This document shows positions 45,149-54,330 of a stretch of 64,000 nt of DNA, in pieces; positions within the stretch are counted from its first letter, which is position 1, and each line of letters starts with the position of its first letter. A model generated the notes under the pieces. The model did not search any database. It had not been told where the DNA came from and worked only from the letters and a program-made list of their open reading frames with translations. A program made the translations under genes and the position numbers. This DNA is from Rothia nasimurium. GTDB lineage: Bacteria > Actinomycetota > Actinomycetes > Actinomycetales > Micrococcaceae. Where the stretch lies: positions 62,001 through 126,000 of the forward strand of contig NZ_CAKMSS010000001.1 of assembly GCF_928382285.1 (NCBI RefSeq), given 5' to 3'.

Positions 45149-45757
45149 ATGAACATCTCAGTGATCGGCGCAGCAGGTATGGTCGGCTCAGCAATCGTTG
45201 CAGAAGCACAGAATCGCGGCCACCAGGTAACCAGCTACACCCGCAGCGGCTCAGCAGGTACCCTGCCCCTCGACCTGGCCACCACCGAGGCCCTGGTAGA
45301 GATCATCAACTCATCCGAGGCAACCGTCATCTCCGTTGCTAGCCGCGACGACTACTCCGCAGCTATCGCCGCCCACCGCGCCCTCATAGCGGCAGCCCCC
45401 ACCGGCCGCTTCCTCATCGTCGGCGGCGCCGGTTCCCTCAACGCTAGCGAGGGTCTGCTGCTGGAGAGTCCCGACTTCCCCGAAGAATACCTGACCGAAG
45501 CCAAGACCTTTGCTGAGATTCTGGGCGACTACCGGGCAGCTACCGACCTCAAGTGGACCGTCCTGGCCCCCTCACCCATGATCGCCCCCGGCGCCCGCAC
45601 CGGTGACTACCGCACCGAGCTGGACGTACCCGCCGGCATGTTCGTCTCAACCCAGGACTTTGCTGTAGCCGCCATCGACGAGCTGGAAAAGCCGGCCCAC
45701 GTTGGCACCCGTTTCACTGTTGCCTCTGCTGACGAAGCTGCTGCCCAGGGGCAGTAA
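45149..45757 (+). CDS. NAD(P)-binding oxidoreductase (NmrA/atypical SDR type)
   Basis: 202 residues with an N-terminal Rossmann motif [19 protein letters not shown]. Typical of small atypical short-chain dehydrogenase/NmrA-like proteins that lie beside HxlR regulators; the segment [20 protein letters not shown] and the absence of a YxxxK active site at the usual position fit an atypical member. Substrate not deducible. CAAGGAG precedes ATG 45149. Divergent from the HxlR gene and ended by a strong hairpin. Confidence 0.85.
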   Translation: MNISVIGAAGMVGSAIVAEAQNRGHQVTSYTRSGSAGTLPLDLATTEALVEIINSSEATVISVASRDDYSAAIAAHRALIAAAPTGRFLIVGGAGSLNASEGLLLESPDFPEEYLTEAKTFAEILGDYRAATDLKWTVLAPSPMIAPGARTGDYRTELDVPAGMFVSTQDFAVAAIDELEKPAHVGTRFTVASADEAAAQGQ

Positions 45758-45822
45758 ACAGACAGTGAGGGAAAGGTAGAACCTCTTTGGTGAAGCTGCC
45801 CTGTAAGGTCGCTGCCATTGGA

Positions 45823-45865
45823 AAAGTGCATGTGCCGTTGCTTTTTGCAGCGGCACATGCACTTT
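45823..45865. terminator. Long hairpin terminator after the oxidoreductase gene
   Basis: Left arm 45823-45837 (AAAGTGCATGTGCCG) pairs with 45851-45865 (CGGCACATGCACTTT); TTGC/GCAG extends the stem inward with one wobble to a TTTTT loop, about 19 bp in total. Confidence 0.75.
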
Positions 45866-45876
45866 AACGGGGGTAC

Positions 45877-45882
45877 TAAACT
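45877..45882 (+). promoter_or_regulatory. -10 element of a probable leaderless YjbR-like gene
   Basis: TAAACT at 45877-45882 is followed by seven bases and ATG 45890. There is no convincing ribosome site, only GGGG. Confidence 0.4.
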
Positions 45883-45889
45883 GGGGTCC

Positions 45890-46324
45890 ATGCCCCTTTC
45901 TACCTCCCGTGCCCTCTACGAGGCGGCGTCCGCGTCCGCCCTGGCCCTGCCCGCAGCCGAGCTCTACCGCTTCACCTCCCGCAGCGACGCCGAAGCCGCC
46001 CGCGTGGGTGGCAGATGGTTCATGGTGTTAGCTGAGAAGGACGGCACCCAGCTGGTCAACCTCAAAGCCCACCCGGCCGACGTTGCAGCTATCATCGAAA
46101 CCCACCCGGCGGCGCGTCCGGCCTGGCACATGAACAAAACCCACTGGTACAGTCTCGTGCCCCACCCAGATGTGACTGGCGAGCTGCTAGCCGAGCTTAT
46201 CGCCGAGTCCTACCTCACCGTGGTCGAGTCCCTGCCTGCTCGTAAGCGTCCGCCCGGCTGGCAGGCCGTGGCAGAAAAACTCAAGGCGGCAGAATCTCAC
46301 CAGCCGGAAAACCCACCGGCCTAA
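45890..46324 (+). CDS. YjbR/MmcQ-like protein
   Basis: 144 residues of the YjbR (MmcQ) fold, a small family of poorly known function with a DNA-binding-like CyaY-type fold. Diagnostic stretch: MNKTHWYSLVPHPDVTGEL and LIAESYLTVVESLP at the C terminus, with a GGRWFMVLAEKDGTQLVNLK sheet region before it. I start at ATG 45890 (MPLSTSRALY); the open frame continues upstream but passes through the terminator hairpin, which cannot be coding. Confidence 0.8.
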   Translation: MPLSTSRALYEAASASALALPAAELYRFTSRSDAEAARVGGRWFMVLAEKDGTQLVNLKAHPADVAAIIETHPAARPAWHMNKTHWYSLVPHPDVTGELLAELIAESYLTVVESLPARKRPPGWQAVAEKLKAAESHQPENPPA

Positions 46325-46348
46325 CCCGCTGCGGCTTGACGGCCGCGT

Positions 46349-46354
46349 TAAAAT
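46349..46354 (+). promoter_or_regulatory. -10 element of a probable leaderless hisD
   Basis: TAAAAT at 46349-46354, six bases, then GTG 46361 with no ribosome site. TTGACG is at 46336-46341 but only seven bases away, too close to be its -35. Confidence 0.45.
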
Positions 46355-46360
46355 CAAAGA

Positions 46361-47743
46361 GTGAGCACAACAGACAATACCCAGAACTCCACTGCACCTG
46401 CAGACTTCACCCTGCGCACTATCGACCTGCGCGGCAGCAACCACTCCTACGCAGAGTTGCGCCGTATCGTCCCGCGCCAGACCACAGAGTTCGTGGGCAA
46501 TGCGCTCACTACCGTGCACGAAATCCTCGAGAACGTCCAGGACCGCGGCGCTGACTACCTGCGAGAACTCTCCGCCCGTTTCGACGGAGTAGAGCAGGGC
46601 GCCCTGCGCGTACCGCAGAGCGCTATCGACCGGGCGGTCGAGAACCTCGACCCGGGCGTCCGCAAGGGCCTAGAAATCGCCATCGAGCGCACCCGTGCTT
46701 TTGCAGCCGCCCAGCGCCCCGCCGACCAGACCATCGAAGTTGCCCCCGGGGCCGTCCTCACCAACCGCTGGATTCCCGTGCGCCGCGCCGGCGTGTACGT
46801 GCCCGGCGGCCTGGCCGTCTACCCCTCATCGGTCATCATGAACACTGTACCCGCCCAGGCGGCGGGCGTCGGCTCCATCGTGCTCTGCACCCCGCCCCAA
46901 AAAGAATTCGACGGCCTGCCCCACCCCACCATCCTGGGCGCAGCCGGACTGCTGGGCATCACCGAAGTCTGGGCCATCGGCGGCGCCGGTGCCCTGGGTG
47001 CTATGGCCTACGGGCTGGACGACGCCGGTGAGGTTCTTGAACCCGTCGACACCATCACCGGCCCCGGCAACATCTTTGTCGCCATGGCCAAGCGAGCCCT
47101 GCAGGGCGTTGTGGGTGTGGACGGCGAAGCTGGAACCACCGAAATCGCCGTCATCGCCGACGACACCGCCAACCCCGACTACGTTGCCGCCGACCTGATC
47201 TCCCAGGCCGAACACGACCCTAACGCCGGGTCCGTCCTTATCACCCACAGCCCAACCCTCGCCGCCGCCGTGCAGGACGCCATCAATCAACGAGCCGCTG
47301 AGACCAAGCACAGCGAACGCGTTGCCACTGCCCTGACCGGCCCCCAGTCCGGCGTGGTGCTCACCGACAGCCTCGAAGCCTCAATCGCGGTAGCCGACGC
47401 CTACGCAGCAGAGCACCTCGAAATCCATACTGAGAAGGCAGAAGAGGTGGCCGGGCGGGTGCGCAACGCCGGTGCGATTTTCATCGGCCCCTACTCGCCG
47501 GTGCCCCTGGGGGATTACGCGGCAGGGTCCAACCACGTCCTGCCCACCGGCGGTTCAGCTGCCTACGCATCGGGGCTCAACACCACCGTCTTTATGAAGG
47601 CTGTGCAGCTGATTAACTACAGTCAGAGCGCCCTGGCCGAGATCGGCGATGCCATTGTCGCGGTTGCCCATGACGAAGACCTACCCGCCCACGGTGAAGC
47701 CATCACCGCGCGTACCGGCTCGGCCGCCGCCAACAACAGCTAG
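46361..47743 (+). CDS. hisD: Histidinol dehydrogenase
   Basis: Last two oxidations of histidine synthesis: histidinol to histidine with two NAD+, zinc-dependent. 460 residues. Conserved: RRAGVYVPGGLAVYPSSVIM near residue 140, ITGPGNIFVAMAKRALQG, VYVGxxGE-like AGTTEIAVIADDTANPDYVA, and AEHLEIHTEKAEEV with the metal and catalytic residues. In Micrococcaceae hisD is often next to nrdR and close to dnaE, as here. GTG start, probably leaderless. Confidence 0.96.
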   Translation: MSTTDNTQNSTAPADFTLRTIDLRGSNHSYAELRRIVPRQTTEFVGNALTTVHEILENVQDRGADYLRELSARFDGVEQGALRVPQSAIDRAVENLDPGVRKGLEIAIERTRAFAAAQRPADQTIEVAPGAVLTNRWIPVRRAGVYVPGGLAVYPSSVIMNTVPAQAAGVGSIVLCTPPQKEFDGLPHPTILGAAGLLGITEVWAIGGAGALGAMAYGLDDAGEVLEPVDTITGPGNIFVAMAKRALQGVVGVDGEAGTTEIAVIADDTANPDYVAADLISQAEHDPNAGSVLITHSPTLAAAVQDAINQRAAETKHSERVATALTGPQSGVVLTDSLEASIAVADAYAAEHLEIHTEKAEEVAGRVRNAGAIFIGPYSPVPLGDYAAGSNHVLPTGGSAAYASGLNTTVFMKAVQLINYSQSALAEIGDAIVAVAHDEDLPAHGEAITARTGSAAANNS

Positions 47744-47764
47744 AACCACGCTAGGAGGAACCAC

Positions 47765-48241
47765 ATGAATTGCCCCTTCTGCCGTAATTCCACCTCAAAG
47801 GTAGTTGACTCGCGAACCACCGATGACAATTCCGCAATTCGCCGCCGCCGCCAGTGCAGCAACTGCGGCAAACGGTTCACCACCGTCGAAACTACCGCTG
47901 TTTCGGTAATTAAGAGAAGCGGCGTGACCGAACCCTTTGACCGGGCCAAGATTGTCTCTGGCGTGCGTAAGGCCTGCCAGGGGCGCCCCGTGGGGGAGGA
48001 CGACCTGGCTAAGCTAGCGCAGGAAGTTGAAGAGGCAATCCGTGCGAAGGGTATTGCTGAGATCGACGCCCATGAGGTAGGGCTGTCTATCCTTGAGCCC
48101 CTGTCGAAGCTGGATACCGTTGCCTACCTGCGTTTTGCCAGCGTCTATCAGGCTTTTGAGTCGCTCGATGACTTTGAGCGGGCTATCGCAGCGCTGCGCG
48201 AGGCGGGGGCGGACGAGGGGGAGCAGCCTACCCTCTTGTAG
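47765..48241 (+). CDS. nrdR: Transcriptional repressor NrdR
   Basis: ATP/dATP-sensing repressor of ribonucleotide reductase genes. 158 residues. Zinc ribbon with Cys3, Cys6, Cys31 and Cys34 (MNCPFC...QCSNC), then the ATP-cone ([20 protein letters not shown] to [19 protein letters not shown]). AGGAGG precedes ATG 47765. NrdR boxes near nrd genes would be its targets; none of those genes is in the window. A weak GGTCTG/CAGACC hairpin follows (48261-48279); the rest of the 207-bp gap to glgP shows only promoter-like AT-rich sequence. Confidence 0.96.
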   Translation: MNCPFCRNSTSKVVDSRTTDDNSAIRRRRQCSNCGKRFTTVETTAVSVIKRSGVTEPFDRAKIVSGVRKACQGRPVGEDDLAKLAQEVEEAIRAKGIAEIDAHEVGLSILEPLSKLDTVAYLRFASVYQAFESLDDFERAIAALREAGADEGEQPTLL

Positions 48242-48435
48242 GTAGGAGGGCTTCGCAGGGGGTCTGAAATCTCCAGACCGCAGTGTGCCGAAAAACCACC
48301 GTCTGTCTAGCGTAAATAGTCAAAAATCTCTACGGTGTGTAACTCTGAATGTAGATGTGTCTCATAGCTAGAGATGGTTGCTAAAATTATCGGCGTTTCG
48401 TGTTGCGTACCCCACAGTTGTTAAAAACTGAACAC

Positions 48436-48441
48436 TAATAT
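48436..48441 (+). promoter_or_regulatory. -10 element of a probable leaderless glgP operon mRNA
   Basis: TAATAT at 48436-48441, seven bases (GGGGTGT), then ATG 48449. This argues for 48449 rather than ATG 48440, which lies inside the -10 element. Confidence 0.5.
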
Positions 48442-48448
48442 GGGGTGT

Positions 48449-50854
48449 ATGGCAGAACACAATCGCCCCGAACCATCAGTAGCAAGCTTCCGCTCCTCGC
48501 TCTTGCAGCACCTACGGTTTACCGCTGGTAAGGACCCGAAGCATGCCACCGCCTACGACTGGCGGATTGCCCTTTCGCATACCCTGCGAGATCTTGCCGT
48601 TGAACCCTGGTTCAACTCCACACGCCGCACGTGGGAAGAAGATCGCAAGCGCGTTTACTACCTTTCCATGGAGTTCCTCATTGGCAGGCTTATGGAGGAT
48701 TTGGCTATCAACCTCGGCGTGCGCGACATCGCCGTTGAGGCTCTGGCCGAATTCGATATCGACTTCAACGCGGTTGCCGATGAAGAGCCGGACGCCGCGC
48801 TCGGCAACGGCGGCTTGGGCCGCCTTGCTGCCTGCTACCTTGAGTCCATGGCTACGGTGGGTTGCCCCGCCTACGGCTACGGCCTGCGCTATGAGCACGG
48901 CCTCTTTGAGCAGTCATTTGAGAATGGCCGTCAGCAGGAAAACCCCGAGAACTGGCTTGCCCACGGTAACCCCTGGGACTTCGACCGCCCCGAATCTGTC
49001 TACGGAGTAGGCTTTGGTGGCGAAATCTATGAAGAAAACGGTGTGCTGCGCTGGAATCCCGGTACTCACGTACAGGCCCAGGCCTTTGACACCCCCGTGG
49101 TAGGCTACGGAGCCACCTGGGCCAACACCCTGCGTCTGTGGGCAGCAACTCCCAACGCAGATCTCTTTGACCTCGGTCGCTTCAACGCCGGTGACTTTGC
49201 CGCCGCTGCTGAGCCCGAAGCCCTGGCCCGCAGTCTCAGCCGCGTGCTCTACCCCAACGACACCACCGACGGCGGTAAGCAGCTGCGCCTATCTCAGGAG
49301 TACTTCCTGACTTCAGCGTCCGTTCAAGATATCGTTCGCCGCCACCTGGTGGGGCATGACTCCCTCGAGAACCTTGACCGCCACGTTGCTATCCAGATGA
49401 ACGATACCCACCCGGCAATTGCTGGGCCGGAGCTCATCCGTATCCTGGTCGATGAGCACGGCTTCGACTTTGACCGTGCCGCTGACCTGGCTACCCGGGT
49501 ACTCGGCTACACCAACCACACCCTGCTCCCCGAAGCGCTGGAGCGCTGGACCGTAGGGCTCATGCGCCATGTGCTGCCCCGCCACCTGCAAATTATCGAA
49601 CGCCTTGACCAGAAGTTCGTGGAGCTTCAGGCAGGCTCACCCCACCCTGCCCGCCTGATTTCAGGCGACCAGGTCAATATGGGTGACCTGGCCTTTACCA
49701 CCAGCCACCGCGTCAACGGCGTGTCGGCCCTGCACACCGACCTGGTGCGTACCGAGCTGTTCCCCGTGCACGATGCCCTGCACCCTGATCGCATCGTCAA
49801 CATCACGAATGGCATCACCCCTCGTCGCTGGCTCAAACTGGCTAACCCTGCCCTGGCGCAGCTCATCACCGAGACCATCGGTGAGGGCTGGGAGACCGAC
49901 CTTGAGCGCCTGAAGGAGCTGGAACCCTACGCCGATGATCCTGCCTTCCTCAAGGCCTTTGGTGAAAGCAAGAAGGCAGCCAAGCAGCGCTTTGTGGACT
50001 GGATGCAGGAAGAACACGGCATTGAGCTGCCGGTGGACTCCCTTTTTGATTCGCAGGTCAAGCGCATGCACGAGTACAAGCGCCAGCTGCTGAACATACT
50101 GTGGACTATTGCCCACTACCAGCGCATCAAGCGTGACCCCAATGCCGGTTGGGTACCCCGCGTCAAAATCTTTGGTGGTAAGGCAGCTCCCAGCTACCAC
50201 ACCGCCAAGGACATCATTAAGCTCATCAACGATGTGGCTGAGGTCGTCAACAATGACCCCGAGACCAACCACCTGCTGCGCATCGTCTTCCCTCCCAACT
50301 ACAACGTTTCGATGGCGGAGCGTCTGATTCCTGCCTCCGACCTGTCGGAGCAGATTTCGACCGCGGGTATGGAGGCATCCGGTACCGGCAACATGAAGTT
50401 CGCCCTCAACGGTGCCCTCACCATCGGTACCCTCGATGGTGCGAACGTTGAGATTCGTGAGCACGTGGGTGCAGAAAACTTCTTCCTCTTTGGCCTGACC
50501 ACCGAGGAAGTTGCCCAGCGTCGTGCCCAGCCCGGCCACTCACGGGCCGCTATCGAAGCGAGCCAGGCTCTGCGCGACATCCTGCAGGCGGTAGCTGAGG
50601 GTACCTTTAGCCCCGATGAGCCCTACCGTTTCGGCCATATTGTCGACAACATGTGGAATGGTGACTGGTTCCTGGTTGCCTCTGACTTCGACGACTATGA
50701 CCGTGCCCAGCAGGAGGTCGAAGAAGCCTACCGCGACACCGAACGCTGGCAGCGCATGGCAGTTCTGAACATCGCCCGTATGGGTTACTTCAGCTCTGAC
50801 CGTTCAGTGCGTGAATACATGACCGAAGTGTGGGGTATTGACTCAGCCCTGTAG
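48449..50854 (+). CDS. glgP: Glycogen phosphorylase
   Basis: PLP-dependent release of glucose 1-phosphate from glycogen. 801 residues. Motifs: YYLSMEFLIGRL near the N terminus, DAALGNGGLGRLAACYLES, NDTHPAIAGPELIR, VKRMHEYKRQLLN, and the PLP-binding ASGTGNMKFALNG, whose Lys forms the Schiff base. The start is set at ATG 48449 because the earlier ATG at 48440 overlaps the -10 element. First gene of the glgP-glgB-glgC-glgA-glgX run, 36 bp before glgB, which suggests glycogen breakdown and synthesis are made from the same transcript. Confidence 0.95.
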   Translation: MAEHNRPEPSVASFRSSLLQHLRFTAGKDPKHATAYDWRIALSHTLRDLAVEPWFNSTRRTWEEDRKRVYYLSMEFLIGRLMEDLAINLGVRDIAVEALAEFDIDFNAVADEEPDAALGNGGLGRLAACYLESMATVGCPAYGYGLRYEHGLFEQSFENGRQQENPENWLAHGNPWDFDRPESVYGVGFGGEIYEENGVLRWNPGTHVQAQAFDTPVVGYGATWANTLRLWAATPNADLFDLGRFNAGDFAAAAEPEALARSLSRVLYPNDTTDGGKQLRLSQEYFLTSASVQDIVRRHLVGHDSLENLDRHVAIQMNDTHPAIAGPELIRILVDEHGFDFDRAADLATRVLGYTNHTLLPEALERWTVGLMRHVLPRHLQIIERLDQKFVELQAGSPHPARLISGDQVNMGDLAFTTSHRVNGVSALHTDLVRTELFPVHDALHPDRIVNITNGITPRRWLKLANPALAQLITETIGEGWETDLERLKELEPYADDPAFLKAFGESKKAAKQRFVDWMQEEHGIELPVDSLFDSQVKRMHEYKRQLLNILWTIAHYQRIKRDPNAGWVPRVKIFGGKAAPSYHTAKDIIKLINDVAEVVNNDPETNHLLRIVFPPNYNVSMAERLIPASDLSEQISTAGMEASGTGNMKFALNGALTIGTLDGANVEIREHVGAENFFLFGLTTEEVAQRRAQPGHSRAAIEASQALRDILQAVAEGTFSPDEPYRFGHIVDNMWNGDWFLVASDFDDYDRAQQEVEEAYRDTERWQRMAVLNIARMGYFSSDRSVREYMTEVWGIDSAL

Positions 50855-50890
50855 CTAAGACCCGATCTTCACTGGAGGCAAGAGAATCGT

Positions 50891-53038
50891 ATGAGTATCA
50901 CAGAAACAGAAGCCCGCGCACTAGCTGCGGGGAAGCACCGGGATCCTTTTCGGGCTCTTGGCCCCAGTGAAGATGGACGCCGGGTAGTCGCCCTCGTCCC
51001 CGGTGCCCAGCGTATCTGGGCTGTCAACGACACCGATCAGCGCGAGCTGCTTCGTGTCGTTGACGACCTACCGGTTTTCGAGGGGGAGTCTGTTCCCTAC
51101 TACCGGCTGCGTATCGAGTGGCCCGGCGGCCAGCAGGTCGAGCGGGAAGACCCCTACCGTTTCGGCCCCGTCCTGGGCGATATGGACGAGTACCTGCTGG
51201 CTGAAGGCCGCCACGAGCAGCTGTGGCGTGCCCTGGGGGCTCACCTAATGGAGCACGAGAAGGTCCCCGGGGTGCACTTTGCGGTCTGGGCACCGAACGC
51301 CTCCCGGGTATCGGTGGTAGGTTCCTTCAATGACTGGAATGGCACCGCCCACCCCATGCGGTCCCGCGGCTCAACGGGCGTCTGGGAAATTTTTATCCCC
51401 GGGGTTGAGGAAGGAACGGTCTACAAGTACGAGATCGTCGATGCGAACGGCAGCGTCCTTCCCCTCAAAGCTGACCCTGTAGGGTTCGGGGCTGAGCTGC
51501 CGCCCGCTACGGCGTCGGTTGTGCGCGATATCGACGCGCATACCTGGCAGGACGCTCAGTGGTTAGCTACCCGGGAGCAGGCCGGTGCGCCGGATGCCCC
51601 CGTGAGCGTTTACGAGGTTCACCTCGGCTCCTGGCGGGCTGAGGGCTGGAGTGAGCTCATCGACTATGTCGATGATCTAGGGTTTACCCACATTGAGGTT
51701 TTGCCGATTACCGAGCACCCCTTCGACGGCTCCTGGGGCTACCAGCCTGTGGGGATGTACGCCCCCACGGTGCGGTACGGCCTGCCCCGCGATTTCCAGT
51801 CCTTTGTGGACGCCGCCCACCAGCGCGGCATCGGCGTCATCGCCGACTGGGTTCCCGGGCATTTCCCGGCGGACGCCCACGGCCTGGCTCGGTTCGACGG
51901 TACCGCCCTGTACGAACACCAGAACCCTCAAGAGGGGTACCACCCCGACTGGAACACCCTGATTTATAACTACGGCCGACCGGAAGTGGCTGGCCATCTG
52001 CGGTCTAATGCCCTGTACTGGCTGCAGGAATATCACCTCGACGGGCTGCGCGTGGACGCCGTAGCATCGATGATTCACCGCAACTACTCCCGTAAGGACG
52101 GCGAGTGGGTACCGAATAAGGACGGCGGCGTAGAGAACTATGAGGCTATTGACTTCCTGAAAACCACCAATGACGCCGTCAACCGTCACTGCGACGGGGC
52201 CGTCATGATCGCTGAAGAATCGACGACCTTCCCCGGGGTCACCCGCAGTACCGAACACAACGGGCTGGGCTTTGACTACAAGTGGAGCCTGGGCTGGATG
52301 AACGACTCACTCAAATATTTCGGTCTAGACCCGGTCTACCGTAAGTATCACTCCGACCTGCTGACCTTCGGGCTCACCTATATCTTCAGCGAACGGTTCA
52401 TGCTGCCCATCAGCCACGATGAGGTCGTTCACGGTAAAGGTTCCCTCTACGGGCGTATGCCCGGCAGCCACGCTGAAAAACTGGGTAATCTCAAAGCCTT
52501 CTTGGCCTACATGTGGGCCTACCCCGGTAAAAAGCTCCTCTTCATGGGTCAAGAATTTGGCCAGCCCTCTGAGTGGGCCTACCAGGGGGAGCTGGACTGG
52601 GGCGTGCTCGATGACCCCGGGCACGCGGGCGTCCTGAACCTGGTTCGAGATCTCAACTCCCTCTACCGCTCCCAGCCCGCCCTGCACCGGCGGGACTGCG
52701 ACGGGCGCGGATTCCAGTGGCTGCTCGTCGACGCAGTTGACGAGCAGGTCTACGCATGGCTTCGCAGGGGAGAGGACGGCGACCCCCACGTGGTGGTAGT
52801 CCTGAACCTAACCCCGGTAGAACGCGACGGCTACCGAGTTCCTTTCCCCCTGCCAGGGCGCTGGCTTGAAGCGCTCAACACAGACTCCGCTCATTACCAC
52901 GGCGGCGACCGCGGGCACGCAGGTGCTATCGAAACAGAACCCGTCCCCATGGGTACCGAAGCACAATCTGCGCTCCTGAAACTTCCTCCCCTTTCAGTTA
53001 TCTATTTTGTAGAGGACACCACCCATGAGTCAGCCTGA
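50891..53038 (+). CDS. glgB: 1,4-alpha-glucan branching enzyme
   Basis: Makes alpha-1,6 branches in glycogen. 715 residues. N-terminal CBM48 modules ([20 protein letters not shown]), then the GH13 barrel: [27 protein letters not shown] (Asp nucleophile), AEEST (Glu acid), and [15 protein letters not shown] precedes ATG 50891. Its 3' end overlaps glgC by 14 bp in another frame, indicating coupled translation. Confidence 0.96.
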   Translation: MSITETEARALAAGKHRDPFRALGPSEDGRRVVALVPGAQRIWAVNDTDQRELLRVVDDLPVFEGESVPYYRLRIEWPGGQQVEREDPYRFGPVLGDMDEYLLAEGRHEQLWRALGAHLMEHEKVPGVHFAVWAPNASRVSVVGSFNDWNGTAHPMRSRGSTGVWEIFIPGVEEGTVYKYEIVDANGSVLPLKADPVGFGAELPPATASVVRDIDAHTWQDAQWLATREQAGAPDAPVSVYEVHLGSWRAEGWSELIDYVDDLGFTHIEVLPITEHPFDGSWGYQPVGMYAPTVRYGLPRDFQSFVDAAHQRGIGVIADWVPGHFPADAHGLARFDGTALYEHQNPQEGYHPDWNTLIYNYGRPEVAGHLRSNALYWLQEYHLDGLRVDAVASMIHRNYSRKDGEWVPNKDGGVENYEAIDFLKTTNDAVNRHCDGAVMIAEESTTFPGVTRSTEHNGLGFDYKWSLGWMNDSLKYFGLDPVYRKYHSDLLTFGLTYIFSERFMLPISHDEVVHGKGSLYGRMPGSHAEKLGNLKAFLAYMWAYPGKKLLFMGQEFGQPSEWAYQGELDWGVLDDPGHAGVLNLVRDLNSLYRSQPALHRRDCDGRGFQWLLVDAVDEQVYAWLRRGEDGDPHVVVVLNLTPVERDGYRVPFPLPGRWLEALNTDSAHYHGGDRGHAGAIETEPVPMGTEAQSALLKLPPLSVIYFVEDTTHESA

Positions 53039-54323
53039 TACCGCACAGGGCACGACACTACCCCCGCACCGCCTAGCCAGCCAGGCTATGGCCTTCGTTC
53101 TAGCCGGTGGCCGAGGATCCCGACTAGAGGAACTCACTGACCGCCGGTCTAAACCCGCGGTTCACTTCGGCGGTAAAGCCCGTATCATCGACTTCCCACT
53201 CTCGAATGCCTACAACTCGGGCATTCGCAAAATGGCGGTTGCAACCCAGTACAAGGCGCACTCGCTGATCCGCCACATGCAGCGCGGCTGGAGCTTCTTT
53301 AGAGCAGAGCGCAACGAATACCTCGATATTCTGCCTGCCAGCCAGCGAGTCTCAGAGAGCCAGTGGTACCTGGGTACCGCTGACGCTATCTACCAGAACA
53401 TCGACATCGTTGATGACTACGGCGTGGAATACATCGTGGTGCTGGCCGGTGACCATATCTACAAGATGGACTACTCGATCATGCTTGAGCAGCACGTTCG
53501 AACCAATGCTGATGTCACCATCGCCTGCCTGACCGTGCCCCGTGAAGAAGCCAGTGCTTTTGGCGTTATGGCGGTTGATGAAAACAGCCAGATCGTTGAC
53601 TTCCTTGAGAAACCTGCCGACCCTCCCTCAACTCCCGAGGATCCCGACGAGTCGCTGGTTTCAATGGGCATCTACATCTTTGACTGGGCTTTCTTGCGCG
53701 AGAAACTGATTGAGGACGCCGCCAACGAAACCTCATCCCACGACTTTGGGCACGACATCATCCCCCAGATCGTTGAGAACGGTAAGGCAGTTGCCCACCG
53801 CTTCTGCGATTCTTGCATCACCAGCGGCCTAGAAAAGCGCCCCTACTGGCGAGATGTGGGCACCATCGATTCTTTCTGGCAGGCAAATATCGACCTTACT
53901 GACTTTGAGCCGCCGCTTGACTTCTACGACCGAAACTGGCCGATTTGGACCTACGCTGAGATTACCCCTCCCGCTAAGTTCATTCACAATGAAAGAGGTA
54001 GGCGCGGTACCGCGGTGCAATCACTGATTTCGGGTGACTGCGTGATTTCGGGAGCAAGCGTGGAGAAGTCCCTGGTCTTTACCGGCGCCCGTATCCACTC
54101 TTTTGCTTCTGTCACTGAATCTGTAATTCTGCCCCACGTCGATATTGGCCGTAACGCTCATCTGACCAAGTGCGTGGTCGATAGTGATGTTACTATTCCT
54201 GAGGACCTGGTCGTGGGCGAGAACCCCGAAGAAGATGCGAAGTGGTTTACCGTTTCACCGGGCGGGGTAACTCTGATTACCCAAAAAATGCTGAACCAGC
54301 GTGAAGAAGCTCTAAGAAAGTAG
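53025..54323 (+). CDS. glgC: Glucose-1-phosphate adenylyltransferase
   Basis: Makes ADP-glucose, the donor for glycogen synthesis; usually the allosterically controlled step. 432 residues. Nucleotide loop [20 protein letters not shown] near residue 27, [21 protein letters not shown] and [12 protein letters not shown], and SMGIYIFDW; the C-terminal left-handed beta-helix is present ([21 protein letters not shown] region). Starts inside the end of glgB, seven bases before glgA. Confidence 0.95.
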   Translation: MSQPDTAQGTTLPPHRLASQAMAFVLAGGRGSRLEELTDRRSKPAVHFGGKARIIDFPLSNAYNSGIRKMAVATQYKAHSLIRHMQRGWSFFRAERNEYLDILPASQRVSESQWYLGTADAIYQNIDIVDDYGVEYIVVLAGDHIYKMDYSIMLEQHVRTNADVTIACLTVPREEASAFGVMAVDENSQIVDFLEKPADPPSTPEDPDESLVSMGIYIFDWAFLREKLIEDAANETSSHDFGHDIIPQIVENGKAVAHRFCDSCITSGLEKRPYWRDVGTIDSFWQANIDLTDFEPPLDFYDRNWPIWTYAEITPPAKFIHNERGRRGTAVQSLISGDCVISGASVEKSLVFTGARIHSFASVTESVILPHVDIGRNAHLTKCVVDSDVTIPEDLVVGENPEEDAKWFTVSPGGVTLITQKMLNQREEALRK

Positions 54324-54330
54324 AAGAGAT

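Noticed and set aside
45818..45889. N-terminal extension of the YjbR-like protein
   Set aside because: The codons form the right side of a 19-bp terminator hairpin and encode a Cys/Met/His-rich peptide unlike the family.
46336..46354. TTGACG/TAAAAT as a complete hisD promoter
   Set aside because: Only seven bases separate the elements; the -10 alone fits a leaderless start.
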